From Salinirussus salinus (GTDB lineage: Archaea; Halobacteriota; Halobacteria; Halobacteriales; Haloarculaceae), in assembly GCF_009831455.1 (NCBI RefSeq), contig NZ_WOWO01000001.1:1-64000 (forward strand): a stretch of 64,000 nt of DNA. The letters are read 5' to 3'. Shown one piece after another: positions 1 to 9,528 of the stretch. A program made the translations under genes and the position numbers. Positions within the stretch are counted from its first letter, which is position 1, and each line of letters opens with the position of its first letter. Below the pieces are notes generated by a model. The model searched no databases. It was not told where the DNA came from and saw nothing but the letters and a program-made list of their open reading frames with translations.

Positions 1-1500
1 ATCATGCAACAAGCGGACGTTCCCATCGTCCCCGGCACGACTGACCCTGTCGAGGAGCCCGAGGAAGTCGTCGAGTTCGGCGAGGACAACGGCTGGCCCG
101 TCGCCATCAAGGCCGAAGGTGGCGGCGGCGGCCGCGGCATGAAAGTCGTCCGCGACCCCGATGAAGCAGAGGACCAGCTCGAAAGTGCCAAACGCGAGGG
201 TGAGGCTTACTTCGACAATGATTCCGTCTACCTCGAGCGCTACCTCGAAAATCCCCGCCACATCGAGGTCCAGATCCTCGCCGACCACCACGGCAACGTC
301 CGCCACCTCGGCGAACGCGACTGTTCACTCCAGCGCCGCCACCAGAAAGTCATCGAGGAAGGCCCTTCGCCCGCACTCACTGACGACCTCCGGGAAGAGA
401 TCGGCGAAGCCGCCCGCCGCGGCGTCCGCGAAGCCAATTACTACAACGCCGGGACTGTCGAGTTCCTCGTCGAGGACCGCGACCGCGAGGACGGCGAACT
501 CCTCGACGTCGGCGACGACTTCTACTTCCTCGAAGTCAACACCCGCATCCAGGTCGAACACTGTGTCACCGAACAGATCACCGGCATCGACATCGTCAAA
601 TGGCAACTCCGGGTCGCCCAGGACGAGGAGGTCACCTTCGCCCAAGACGACGTCGAGATCGACGGCCACGCCATGGAGTTCCGGATCAACGCCGAGAACG
701 CCGCCGACGACTTCGCGCCGGCGACGGGTGGGACCTTAGAAACATATGATCCCCCAGGGGGCGTCGGAGTCCGCATGGACGACGCCCTCCGGCAGGGCGA
801 CGACCTCGTGACCGACTACGACTCGATGATCGCCAAACTCATCGTCGACGGCGAGGACCGTCAGGAGGTCATCGAGCGGGGCAAACGCGCGCTCGCGGAG
901 TACGAGATCGAGGGCATCCACACGATCATCCCGTTCCACCGGCTGATGCTCGAGGACGATGCCTTCGTCGCCGGCCACCATACCACGAAATATCTCGACG
1001 AGGAACTCGACCCCGAGCGCATCGACGAAGCGCAGGAACGGTGGGGGAAAGAAATCGAGTCGGCGGCCGAGGACGACGAAGAGGTCACCGAGCGCATCTT
1101 CACCGTCGAGGTCAACGGCAAACGCTTCGAGGTCGACCTCGAAGAGCGCGGGGCGCCCGCGCTCGACCTCGGCACCGTCGACACCAGCGGCGGGGGCGGT
1201 GGCGGCCAGCGCCCGGACCGGGCCGGCCCCGACTCCGGCGAGAGTGGCGGCGGGGGCGGCGGCGGTGGGTCCACGGCGACCGCCGCCGGCCAGCAGGTCA
1301 CCGCGGAGATGCAGGGCACCGTCTTGGACGTGAACGTCGCCGAAGGCGACGGGGTCGAGGCGGGCGACGTCCTGCTGGTGCTCGAAGCGATGAAGATGGA
1401 AAACGACATCGTCGCCGAATCCGGCGGCACCGTCACCGAAGTGGCCGTCGGCCCCGACCAGAGCGTCGACATGGGCGACCCGCTCGTCATTATCGATTAG
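1..1500 (+). CDS. Acyl-CoA carboxylase alpha subunit: biotin carboxylase plus biotin carrier domain (5' partial)
   Basis: Carries out ATP-dependent carboxylation of biotin and carries the carboxyl-biotin to a carboxyltransferase such as the two encoded downstream (acetyl-, propionyl- or similar acyl-CoA carboxylase). The frame is open to the left window edge, and about the first hundred residues of a normal biotin carboxylase are missing, so the ATG at 4 is an internal methionine. Visible parts are the ATP-grasp glycine-rich loop ([12 protein letters not shown]), the catalytic [14 protein letters not shown] segment, the C-terminal biotin carboxylase domain, a Gly/Ser-rich linker near residues 395-425, and a biotinyl domain with EAMKMEN, whose lysine codon is at 1393-1395. 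Codon use is GC-rich, unlike the gene that follows. Family assignment is secure; the acyl substrate is not determined. Confidence 0.95.
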   Translation: MMQQADVPIVPGTTDPVEEPEEVVEFGEDNGWPVAIKAEGGGGGRGMKVVRDPDEAEDQLESAKREGEAYFDNDSVYLERYLENPRHIEVQILADHHGNVRHLGERDCSLQRRHQKVIEEGPSPALTDDLREEIGEAARRGVREANYYNAGTVEFLVEDRDREDGELLDVGDDFYFLEVNTRIQVEHCVTEQITGIDIVKWQLRVAQDEEVTFAQDDVEIDGHAMEFRINAENAADDFAPATGGTLETYDPPGGVGVRMDDALRQGDDLVTDYDSMIAKLIVDGEDRQEVIERGKRALAEYEIEGIHTIIPFHRLMLEDDAFVAGHHTTKYLDEELDPERIDEAQERWGKEIESAAEDDEEVTERIFTVEVNGKRFEVDLEERGAPALDLGTVDTSGGGGGGQRPDRAGPDSGESGGGGGGGGSTATAAGQQVTAEMQGTVLDVNVAEGDGVEAGDVLLVLEAMKMENDIVAESGGTVTEVAVGPDQSVDMGDPLVIID

Positions 1501-1639
1501 ACTGGACGACCAGAAGGAGGTTCACCTCCCACACCGTCGAAGCAGCAGGAGAGGTCTTCGGATAAGAGAGCTATACACTTCGAAACGGACACTCTCTGTA
1601 GGCTGGTCGGATGGTCCTGCGACCGGGGATAACCATAGA

Positions 1640-1648
1640 TTTATATTT
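1640..1648 (+). promoter_or_regulatory. TATA box for acyl-CoA synthetase 1
   Basis: TTTATATTT lies about 26 nt upstream of the ATG at 1670, the spacing expected for an archaeal TATA box and a leaderless transcript. It favours ATG 1670 over the in-frame GTG at 1661. Confidence 0.65.
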
Positions 1649-1669
1649 TGTGGGGGGACAGTGAGTCGC

Positions 1670-3373
1670 ATGCGATCCGCTGGCAAGAGCCACGAGCCGG
1701 TAACGATGGAGTTTGACGACCGCCCGCTCAGTGAGCAGACGATGAACAGCATTCTCGAGAATCGTGCAACACACCTCGGGGACGCGCCGTTCATTCGGTA
1801 CGGTCCTGAGGAACGGGATGTCTCATTCGCTGAAATGGATGAGACAGCGAATGCGATCGGAAACTCCCTCCTCGACCTAGACATCGCGCATCAAGCGAAA
1901 ATTTCGGTCATGGTCCGCCACCCGCTCCAAACGCTGTTTGCGATGTTTGGAATCCACAAAGCTGGTGGTGTGTATTGTCCGATCAACTTTGAGTACAAGG
2001 GTGATGCACTCTCATACCAGCTCAACGATACGAACCCCGAGGTGCTGATCATCGAGGACCAGTATGTAGAGCGGCTGAATAATATCGCTGATGACCTCAC
2101 AACGGACCCGGAGATCGTCGTCTATGAGACCGATCACCCAAGCAGCCAGCTGGATGCCTCGTTTGAGTCACGGACGTTCCAGTCGATGACCACCGGCGAC
2201 AAAACGTCCCCAGAAGTGGACCTGACCTGGGATGATGAGGCCAGCATCATCTATACCTCCGGGACGACAGGGCGCCCGAAGGGCGTGGTCTTGCCGCACC
2301 GCTGGATCTTTGCGAACTACACCTTCATCTTCAGTCAGACACTGAACGAGGAGGATGTGGTCCACACGTCGCTCCCGCTATACCACGTTGGTGGCGTCTA
2401 TGCTGATATCACGTCAGCGCTGGTCGCCGGCTCGAGCGTCGGCCTTTGGGACCGGTTCAGCCCTGACTCGTTCTGGGATCGCATCGAGAAGTACGGTGCA
2501 ACAAGCGTGACATTCATCTCGGTGATGTGGACCTGGCTCGTGAAACAAGAAGAGCAAGAAGACGATCACCGGAACACGATCAACAAAGTGAGCGTGATCC
2601 CGCTGCCAGACAACCATGCTGAAATCGCGAAGCGGTTCTCATTTGACTTCGTGTTAGCGGGCTTCGGCCAGACGGAGTCAGGGATCCCCGTCGGAGGCTT
2701 CATTCACACCGCACAAGGGGAACATGCGACGCCGGCGGACTTACGGAAGGGAATGCGACCCGACGAGGTGATTAGCCAGTGTGAACAGCTTGGTGTCCCG
2801 GTGGTCGATGAAGCTCCGGGTGGGCGATACATGTCGAAGCCGATGGACCGGTATATGGAAGCGACCGTCCTGGACGACCACGATGAGCGCCTCCCCCCGG
2901 GCGAAGTGGGGGAATTCGCAGTCCGGTCCAAAATGCCCGGTATCCTGATGAAAGAGTACTATAACAAACCCGGAAAGACGGTGGATGCCTGGCAAAACCT
3001 TTGGTTCCACACAGGAGACGCCGCGTATCGAGATGAGAATGACAATTTCTACTTCGTCGATCGTATTGGCGACGTCATTAGGCGGCGTGGTGAGAATATC
3101 TCCTCAATCCAAGTGCAGGATGCAGTCACGGCATACGACCTCGTCAATGAAGCGGCCGTGTTCCCGGTCCCTGCCGAAGAGGGGGGCGAGGACGCGATCG
3201 CAGTCGCAATCGAGACCGACCGGAAAGACGAATTCTCCGAACAAGGACTGCGCGACCACCTTGCTGACCGATTGCCGGAGTTTATGCACCCAGACCACGT
3301 CAAGGTCATAGACGAGATCCCGACCACGGAGACGAACAAGCGGGAAAAATACAAACTCCGGGAGCAGTTCTGA
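1670..3373 (+). CDS. AMP-forming acyl-CoA synthetase (CaiC/long-chain-type), copy 1
   Basis: Adenylates a carboxylic acid with ATP and joins it to CoA. ANL-superfamily motifs appear in order: the P-loop YTSGTTGRPKGVVLPH near residue 195, GFGQTES, a YNKP-to-WFHTGD segment, RRGENISS, and the C-terminal catalytic lysine region TTETNKREKYKL. At 567 residues the protein is a normal length. It overlaps nothing and sits 25 nt before a carboxyltransferase gene, so the pair is probably co-transcribed and would activate and then carboxylate the same acyl group (inference). It is closely similar to the copy at 7221-8927. GC content is visibly lower than in the preceding biotin carboxylase. The acid substrate is unknown; short-chain, branched or carnitine-like acids are all possible. 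Confidence 0.9.
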   Translation: MRSAGKSHEPVTMEFDDRPLSEQTMNSILENRATHLGDAPFIRYGPEERDVSFAEMDETANAIGNSLLDLDIAHQAKISVMVRHPLQTLFAMFGIHKAGGVYCPINFEYKGDALSYQLNDTNPEVLIIEDQYVERLNNIADDLTTDPEIVVYETDHPSSQLDASFESRTFQSMTTGDKTSPEVDLTWDDEASIIYTSGTTGRPKGVVLPHRWIFANYTFIFSQTLNEEDVVHTSLPLYHVGGVYADITSALVAGSSVGLWDRFSPDSFWDRIEKYGATSVTFISVMWTWLVKQEEQEDDHRNTINKVSVIPLPDNHAEIAKRFSFDFVLAGFGQTESGIPVGGFIHTAQGEHATPADLRKGMRPDEVISQCEQLGVPVVDEAPGGRYMSKPMDRYMEATVLDDHDERLPPGEVGEFAVRSKMPGILMKEYYNKPGKTVDAWQNLWFHTGDAAYRDENDNFYFVDRIGDVIRRRGENISSIQVQDAVTAYDLVNEAAVFPVPAEEGGEDAIAVAIETDRKDEFSEQGLRDHLADRLPEFMHPDHVKVIDEIPTTETNKREKYKLREQF

Positions 3374-3398
3374 CGGCCGCCCCTATTGAACCTACATC

Positions 3399-5030
3399 AT
3401 GACCAAGGATTCGACTCACCCCAAGATCGAGGACCGGCGCGAGCTAGATACAGACGCACTGTTGGAACGGGTCCAAGCCGCCAAACGCGACATCACAGAC
3501 GAGGCGCGTCCAAAGCAAGTCAAAAAACAACACGAGAACGGAAAACTCACCGCCCGGGAACGCCTCGAGTACCTGTTCGATGGTGGCACATACATGGAAT
3601 TCGGGCAGCTCGCTGCTCCGCATCCCGCAACACCGGAAATCCATGACTGGGAGCGTGAGGATGCTCCAGCTGATGGGGTCGTAACGGGGATTGGTGACGT
3701 CGACGGGCGACCTGTTGGTGCTGGGGCGATGGATTTCACCGTCAAAGGCGGTTCATTGGGACATACCGGTGCCTACAAAATACGACGAATCGCAGAACTG
3801 GCCTCCAGACGCGGCTTCCCGTTTGTACTCTTACACGACAGCGGCGGACACAGGATCCAGGAAGGCCTCGACGCGCGACCATACGCCTACGGCGATCCAA
3901 CAGGACCAACTGGAATCTTCACCCTCCAGTCGAAACTGTCTGGGTGGGTCCCGCAGATCTCCGCCATGATGGGACCGGGATTCGCGGCGTCGACAAACTA
4001 TGCAGCAACATCTGATTTTGTCCCAATGGTCGAGGGAACGTCGACGATGGGTGTCGCCGGCCCGGCGCTCGTCGAGGCAGCATTGGGCGTGGATCTCACC
4101 AAAGAGGAGATCGGCGGCGCGCGGTTCCAGACCGTTGAAACCGGGATGGCCGACCGGATGTTGGAGGATGACAAGGCCTGTCTCGATGCGATCAAGACGT
4201 TTCTCTCGTATTTCCCGTCAAATGCCAATGAACAGCCACCCGTGCAGAGCACGTACACCGCTCCAACCGAGGAAGAACGCGAGAATCTGTTGGAAACCAT
4301 CCCCACAAACACAAAGAAGGGATACGATATCTACGAGATCGTCGCGGGGATCATCGACCGGAAATCCTTCTTCGAACTCAAGCCAGAGTATGCGCGCAAC
4401 ATCGTGACGGGCTTCGCGCGGTTGGAAGGACAGCCCGTTGGAGTGCTCGCTAACAACCCGCGGATCATGTCCGGGACGTTCGACGTGCCTGCCTGCGACA
4501 AGGCAGCGCATTTCATCAGCATGTGTGACGCATTCGACCTGCCACTGGTGTTCCTCATGGACGCACCCGGCGTGTTACCTGGCCCAGATTCGGAGCGACA
4601 AGGGATCGCTCGCCACTCGGGAAAAGTCCTATTCGAAGTCAATCGCGCAACGGTACCGAAACTGAGCATCGCCCTCCGGCGGGGGTACGGATTCGGGTAT
4701 GTCCTCATGGCCGGCGGCCGGTCAACATACAATGATTTAACGGCCGTCTGGCCAACCGCCGAGATTGCAGCGATGGGGATCGAGGGCGCCGTCGACATCG
4801 CCTACCGACGGGAAGTCGAGGCCGCTGACGATCCCGAGCAAAAACGCGAGGAGCTCATCCAGAAATTCATCAACCGAACCGGGGCAATCCGAGCCGTCGA
4901 GCACTTTGGGGTCGACGCTGCCCTCGACCCGCGAAACACTCGGGACTGGCTGCTGCAAGCGCTCCGATACTCCAAAGCAGACTACTCGGAAACGTGGCCA
5001 CCGAAGAAACACGATATCAACCCGATCTGA
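3399..5030 (+). CDS. Acyl-CoA carboxylase carboxyltransferase (beta) subunit, copy 1
   Basis: Transfers the carboxyl group from carboxybiotin to an acyl-CoA. The 543-residue protein shows the two fused crotonase-like halves of the PccB/AccD5/MccB family: an N-terminal QHENGKLTARERLE motif, the oxyanion-forming glycines around GGSLGHTGAYK and SGGHRIQEG in the first half, and PGVLPGPDSERQGIARHSGK with RRGYGFGYVLMAGG in the second. It ends with the usual WPPKKH-type tail. The start is the ATG 25 nt after the acyl-CoA synthetase stop. It probably partners the biotin carboxylase/BCCP at the window start. Propionyl-, methylcrotonyl- and geranyl-CoA specificity cannot be separated by eye. Confidence 0.92.
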   Translation: MTKDSTHPKIEDRRELDTDALLERVQAAKRDITDEARPKQVKKQHENGKLTARERLEYLFDGGTYMEFGQLAAPHPATPEIHDWEREDAPADGVVTGIGDVDGRPVGAGAMDFTVKGGSLGHTGAYKIRRIAELASRRGFPFVLLHDSGGHRIQEGLDARPYAYGDPTGPTGIFTLQSKLSGWVPQISAMMGPGFAASTNYAATSDFVPMVEGTSTMGVAGPALVEAALGVDLTKEEIGGARFQTVETGMADRMLEDDKACLDAIKTFLSYFPSNANEQPPVQSTYTAPTEEERENLLETIPTNTKKGYDIYEIVAGIIDRKSFFELKPEYARNIVTGFARLEGQPVGVLANNPRIMSGTFDVPACDKAAHFISMCDAFDLPLVFLMDAPGVLPGPDSERQGIARHSGKVLFEVNRATVPKLSIALRRGYGFGYVLMAGGRSTYNDLTAVWPTAEIAAMGIEGAVDIAYRREVEAADDPEQKREELIQKFINRTGAIRAVEHFGVDAALDPRNTRDWLLQALRYSKADYSETWPPKKHDINPI

Positions 5031-5401
5031 CAAGGCAGTCGGTGATCATTGACCACGGGTTGGAGACAGGGGTCACTGGATGAAAGCCGTTTCGAGAACG
5101 GTGGCTGCCCGGGGGATACCCCCGGGAAGCGGCGGGATAGTAACCGATCGTCCAAACGGCTGGCGTCAGTGGACAAGTCAACGGGCTGGATTGGTAGTGA
5201 CGTAACCGGACGATCGGCATATGGACTGACTTCCAATCATTACTTAAAGGTTTTGTTATTCCATGCCTCATCTGCGTGGAGGTCGGAGCAGCCGGAATGA
5301 GCCATGTCATAGAAAGCGTCTCAAACAGTGTTTCAGACAGGCCCTACAGCGGGCAGATTGGGGCGACGGAGAGGGAACAACTTGGGCGGAGTGAATCGGC
5401 T
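5031..5401. other. Intergenic gap between the convergent carboxyltransferase genes
   Basis: No convincing gene. The stretch holds a strong GC hairpin (5108-5126) and one AT-rich patch around 5240-5256 that could be a stray TATA element. A 43-codon ORF at 5263-5394 has no recognisable similarity and an unusually basic composition for this genome, so it was not called. Confidence 0.6.
5108..5126. repeat. Perfect GC-rich inverted repeat (hairpin)
   Basis: Eight-base arms CCCGGGGG and CCCCCGGG are separated by ATA. It lies 78 nt after the stop of the upstream carboxyltransferase and between convergent genes, so a transcript-end or RNA-stability role is possible, but no T-run follows it. Confidence 0.5.
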
Positions 5402-7000
5402 CTAGATCGGATTGATCCCGTGCTTCTTCGGTGGCCAGGACTCTTCGTGGGGTGTTTCTGACCGTGTTAGCGCATTCATGATCCACTCTCGCGTTTCGGG
5501 TGGGTCGATTGCGGCATCGATTCCGAAGCCCTCGACGGCCCGGATCGCCCCGGTCTGATTGATGAACTTCTGGATGAGTTCCTCGCGTTTTTCGTCGGGG
5601 GCATCCGCTGCTTCAATTTCACGCCGGTAGGCGATGTCGACGGCCCCCTCAATCCCCATCGCCGCGATTTCCGCCGTCGGCCACGTGACGGTGAGTTCGT
5701 TATCCGTTGTGCGTCCGCCCCCCATCATCACGACACCGAATCCATATCCTCGCCGGAGGACGACGCTTACCTTCGGCACTGTCGAGCGATTGATCTCGAA
5801 CATGACCTTCCCGGAATGGCGTGCGATTCCCTGTTCTTCGGAGTCAGGGCCCGGCAACGTGCCGGGGACGTCCATGAGGAAGATCAGTGGCAGGCCGAAC
5901 GCGTCACACATACTGATGAAGTGTGACGATTTATCGCATGCAGGCACGTCGATCGTCCCTGCTTTGATCCGTGGGTTGTTTGCGATGACGCCAACGGGTT
6001 GCCCTTCCATGCGGGCGAAACCGGTCACGATGTTGCGAGCGTACCGTGGCTTGAGTTCGAAAAACGAGCCCTGATCGATGATCCCGGCGATCACGTCGAA
6101 GATATCGTACCCCTCCTTGGGGTTTGTCGGGATAATCCGGCCCAGCTGGTCCACCGCTTCCTGTGAGGGGGCCTCGTATCGCGATTCAGTTGGCGGGTTT
6201 TTATTCGCGTTCTGGGGCAGGTACGACAGGAACATCTTGATTCCATCCAGGCATGCTTTGTCATCCTCGTAGACGACGTCTGCCATGCCTGTCGTGGCTG
6301 TCTGGAAGTCGGGCCCGCCCAGCTCTTGTTTGGTGATGTCCACACCTAAGGCTGCACGGACGAGCGACGGCCCCGCGACACCCATCGTCGACTTGTCCGC
6401 GACCATGGGAATGAAGTCGCAAGACGCAGCGTAATTCGTGGGTGCTGCGAACCCAGGCCCCATCATTGCGGCAATTTGGGGAGCCCAACCCGAGAGTTTC
6501 GTTTGGTACTGGAAGTCACCGGTCTTTGGGAATGGGCGTGCGTCAAGTCCCTCCTGGATACGATGGCCGCCACCATCATGTAGGAAAATCAGCGGGTAGC
6601 CCCGACGAAGGGCCAGTTCTCCGACCCGGTGAACTTTTTCGCCACCTGTGTGCCCGATCGAGCCGCCCTTGACGGTGAAATCTGTCGCGGCAACGGCGAC
6701 GGGACGTCCGTCAATTTCGCCCAACCCAGTCACGACGCCGTCCGCGGGGGCATCCTCACGACCCCAATCAGCTGTTTCCTCTGTTTCAGGAGCAGGGGCT
6801 GCTAACCGACCAAATTCATCAAACGTTCCCTCATCACAAAGATAAGAGACCCGCTCACGGGCGCTCAGCTTTCCCGCCTCGTGTTGCTTGTTGATCGCTT
6901 CTTGTCTGTGTTCATCTAAGAGCTCTTCCTTTGCTTCCTGGAGTCGACGCCGAAGTTCTTCTGTGTCAAGCTGTCTTCGATCCTCAAGATTCTCCGTCAT
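5402..7000 (-). CDS. Acyl-CoA carboxylase carboxyltransferase (beta) subunit, copy 2
   Basis: Close paralog of the gene at 3399-5030, in inverted orientation. It has the same landmarks: QHEAGKLSARERV, GGSIGHTGGEK, GGGHRIQEG, PGTLPGPDSEEQGIARHSGK, RRGYGFGVVMMGGG and a terminal WPPKKHGINPI. The start is taken as ATG at 7000 (MTENLEDRR); an in-frame TTG three codons upstream is less likely. It is divergent from acyl-CoA synthetase copy 2, so the two probably have separate promoters in the 220-nt gap. Two carboxyltransferases with one visible biotin carboxylase suggest that one alpha subunit serves two acyl-CoA specificities (inference). Confidence 0.92.
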   Translation of the reverse strand: MTENLEDRRQLDTEELRRRLQEAKEELLDEHRQEAINKQHEAGKLSARERVSYLCDEGTFDEFGRLAAPAPETEETADWGREDAPADGVVTGLGEIDGRPVAVAATDFTVKGGSIGHTGGEKVHRVGELALRRGYPLIFLHDGGGHRIQEGLDARPFPKTGDFQYQTKLSGWAPQIAAMMGPGFAAPTNYAASCDFIPMVADKSTMGVAGPSLVRAALGVDITKQELGGPDFQTATTGMADVVYEDDKACLDGIKMFLSYLPQNANKNPPTESRYEAPSQEAVDQLGRIIPTNPKEGYDIFDVIAGIIDQGSFFELKPRYARNIVTGFARMEGQPVGVIANNPRIKAGTIDVPACDKSSHFISMCDAFGLPLIFLMDVPGTLPGPDSEEQGIARHSGKVMFEINRSTVPKVSVVLRRGYGFGVVMMGGGRTTDNELTVTWPTAEIAAMGIEGAVDIAYRREIEAADAPDEKREELIQKFINQTGAIRAVEGFGIDAAIDPPETREWIMNALTRSETPHEESWPPKKHGINPI

Positions 7001-7220
7001 TGGTTGCAACCCCGGGACTGGACGTGTGCAAACGTCTGGGGATGAGCCGAGCAGCGGCCATCTGCGTCTTGTTGAATCGAGACACTATTCGAGAGTCTCA
7101 CACTCGTGGTTGTCGGCGACATCGTAGGGGAGTCGTCAAGGGGGGCAATAAAAATTGTTCCACCCCCTCAGACGAGCGGCACCGGTAGTTTTATCACCAG
7201 CTGGTTTGGTATCGCAACGC

Positions 7221-8927
7221 ATGGCGGAACCTGATACAGAGATCCCTGCGATCACTGCTAAGTTCGACGACGAGCCACTTCATCAGCAAACGATGAATTC
7301 GGTCCTTGAAAATAGGGCCGAACAAATCGGGTCAGAGCCGTTCATTCAGTATGGACCTGAGGAGCGGACTGTCACGTTTGCGGAAATGAATGACGTGGCG
7401 AACGCGATCGGAAATGGGCTCGTTGATGCCGGTATCCGCCACGAAGAGAAAGTGTCGGTGATGATGCGCCACCCGCTCGAAACGTTGTTTGCGATGTTTG
7501 GGATTCACAAAGCTGGCGGCGTGTATTCGCCGATCAATTTCGAGTACAAGGGAGATGCACTCTCCTACCAGCTCAACGATACGGATCCCGAAGTGCTGTT
7601 TATTGAAGACCGATATATTGAACGCCTCAATCACATTGTCGACGATTTGGAGTCATTGCCGACGGTGGTCATCCATGACACCACATCGGAAGAAGCGTCG
7701 TTGAACAGTGATTTTGAGCAGCTGTCCTTCTCTGACCTGAAGAACGCAGCAACCGATAATCCTGGTGTTGAGACATCGTGGAGCGACGAAGCATCTATTG
7801 TGTATACCTCAGGAACAACGGGACGGCCGAAGGGTGTAGTGCTTCCCCACCGCTGGATATTCGCGAATTACACCTTATTCTTCGGGCAAACACTGAATGA
7901 AGACGACGTGGTCCATACCTCACTACCGCTCTATCACGTGGGTGGTGTCTACGCCGACATTACCTCTGCCCTCGTTTCCGGATCGGAGGTCGCACTGTGG
8001 GACCGGTTCAGCCCGCACGATTTCTGGGATCGGATCGACAAATATGGAGCGACGAAAACGATCCTATTGTCGGTGATGATGCCGTGGCTCATGAAGCAGC
8101 CGGAGAAACCGGATGATCATGAGAATCCGCTGAAGATGGTCCATATGCAGCCGCTGCCAGATAACTATGATGAGCTAGCCGAACGGTTTGGCTTCGATAT
8201 TGTGACTGCTGGCTTTGGCCAAACAGAGTCCGGTAACCCTCTGGCGGGACTCATCCACGCGAGCAAGGACGCAACACCAACCGACTTGCTGGAAGGCACC
8301 CACCCGGATGAAATAATCCAGACTGCAGAGGATCTCGGTGTCCCTGTAGTGGACGACCTTTCCGAGGATCGATATATGGGGCAGGAAGTGTTCTTCATGG
8401 AAGCGGAGGTCCTCGATGAAAATGACGAGGCACTCCCACCCGGGGAAGTCGGTGAACTCGCGTTCCGGCCCAAACAAGCGGGCATCCTGCTGAAAGAGTA
8501 CTACAACAAGCCGGAGAAGACTGTCAACGCATGGCGAAACCTTTGGTTCCACACAGGGGACGCTGCCTACAAAGACGAAGACGGCAATTTCTACTTTGTC
8601 GACCGGATCGGTGACGTGATCAGACGGCGGGGTGAAAACATCTCATCGATGCAGATCCAGGACACACTGAATGCTCATGACAAAGTCGGGCAGGCTGCAG
8701 TCTTCCCAGTCCCGGCTCCTGAAGGGGGAGAAGACCAGATCGGCGCGGCCATCGAACCAGCGGACCCCGATGACTTCTCGAAAGCAGATCTGACGCCGCA
8801 TCTCGATGAGAATCTTCCGGACTTCATGCATCCTGATGAGCTGTTGGTCGTCGACGAACTGCCAACGACTGAAACCAATAAGATCGAGAAGTACAAACTC
8901 CGCCAGCAGATAACCGGCGACGACTAA
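7221..8927 (+). CDS. AMP-forming acyl-CoA synthetase (CaiC/long-chain-type), copy 2
   Basis: Paralog of the synthetase at 1670-3373, collinear along its length and sharing long identical segments such as the P-loop YTSGTTGRPKGVVLPHRWIF. Other motifs are GFGQTESG, WFHTGDAAYKDEDGNF, RRGENISS and PTTETNKIEKYKL. The open frame reaches back to 7155, but ATG 7221 was chosen because a TTTTAT element at 7189-7194 lies about 28 nt upstream and the N-terminus then matches the paralog. The product has 568 residues. It probably supplies CoA thioesters to carboxyltransferase copy 2, which is transcribed divergently. Substrate unknown. Confidence 0.9.
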   Translation: MAEPDTEIPAITAKFDDEPLHQQTMNSVLENRAEQIGSEPFIQYGPEERTVTFAEMNDVANAIGNGLVDAGIRHEEKVSVMMRHPLETLFAMFGIHKAGGVYSPINFEYKGDALSYQLNDTDPEVLFIEDRYIERLNHIVDDLESLPTVVIHDTTSEEASLNSDFEQLSFSDLKNAATDNPGVETSWSDEASIVYTSGTTGRPKGVVLPHRWIFANYTLFFGQTLNEDDVVHTSLPLYHVGGVYADITSALVSGSEVALWDRFSPHDFWDRIDKYGATKTILLSVMMPWLMKQPEKPDDHENPLKMVHMQPLPDNYDELAERFGFDIVTAGFGQTESGNPLAGLIHASKDATPTDLLEGTHPDEIIQTAEDLGVPVVDDLSEDRYMGQEVFFMEAEVLDENDEALPPGEVGELAFRPKQAGILLKEYYNKPEKTVNAWRNLWFHTGDAAYKDEDGNFYFVDRIGDVIRRRGENISSMQIQDTLNAHDKVGQAAVFPVPAPEGGEDQIGAAIEPADPDDFSKADLTPHLDENLPDFMHPDELLVVDELPTTETNKIEKYKLRQQITGDD

Positions 8928-8942
8928 GTGTAGTCTCCTGGT

Positions 8943-9311
8943 ATGTCCAAGCACATGGAGTCAGACCGAGTGTGTCGCGTGAGTGGTAACCCAACCTCCG
9001 AAGAGAGTGCGGTGATCGTCTCGGTCGTGCGGTCAGTAACTGGACAGATCGCACAAGCCCAAGCACTGGACGGCGACGATCAGACCGCCGGTGACGAATT
9101 CGCGGATCCCTCTGAATCACACCCCGATACGCAAAGCAAGGACAGAAAGTCGACGCGGGAGAGGTTGGAGCACCAGCGGGTGTGTCCAATCTGCAACCAA
9201 CGGTACGACTCCAAGTATACACTGAACAACCAACGTCGTATCTTCACCGCAGAAAAGTCCGTCATTTGCTTTGATAGGGACAACGACGCCGTCTACCAAC
9301 ATTCACAGTAG
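8943..9311 (+). CDS. Small CPxC-containing protein of unknown function
   Basis: A 122-residue reading frame starting 15 nt after acyl-CoA synthetase copy 2. The N-terminal third is ordinary, the middle is acidic and polar (residues 35-75), and a CPIC knuckle followed by basic and aromatic residues (near residues 80-98) could bind one half of a zinc site or act as a dimeric zinc knuckle. A lone later Cys (FxICF) is present. No signal peptide or membrane segment. I do not recognise a family. The close spacing to the upstream gene and the haloarchaeal acidic profile favour a real gene, but an antisense frame overlaps its start, so confidence is moderate. Confidence 0.5.
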   Translation: MSKHMESDRVCRVSGNPTSEESAVIVSVVRSVTGQIAQAQALDGDDQTAGDEFADPSESHPDTQSKDRKSTRERLEHQRVCPICNQRYDSKYTLNNQRRIFTAEKSVICFDRDNDAVYQHSQ

Positions 9312-9350
9312 CCGGGAAAGAGACGCGCGGATGTGATTCAAGCCGACAGC

Positions 9351-9368
9351 ACCCGCCTGGAGGCGGGT
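9351..9368 (+). terminator. Candidate terminator hairpin
   Basis: Eight-base arms ACCCGCCT and AGGCGGGT flank GG and are followed within ten bases by a T-rich patch (TATTTTGTT). It lies 40 nt after the small CPxC gene and before the Liv operon promoter, so it probably separates the two transcription units. Confidence 0.45.
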
Positions 9369-9463
9369 CAAGAGGTATTTTGTTGGCCGATGGTCCAAGT
9401 CCATCTTCCGTGGCTGTGAGTCCAACCACACTACGTTAGCGGTTTTCACAAATTTTACGAAAC

Positions 9464-9471
9464 AATTATAT
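9464..9471 (+). promoter_or_regulatory. TATA box of the first Liv-type transporter operon
   Basis: AATTATAT puts the expected transcription start near 9495, downstream of an in-frame ATG at 9487. This supports ATG 9529 as the true start of the binding-protein gene, with a leader of about 35 nt. Confidence 0.55.
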
Positions 9472-9528
9472 GCCCTCCCGGGACAGATGGTACACAGCGG
9501 CGCGCCAAAGCATACCAAGGTCATAACT

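Noticed and set aside
5263-5394. 43-codon frame downstream of a TATA-like patch
   Set aside because: Basic, Arg-rich composition atypical of this proteome, only 18 nt from the AT patch, and no similarity.
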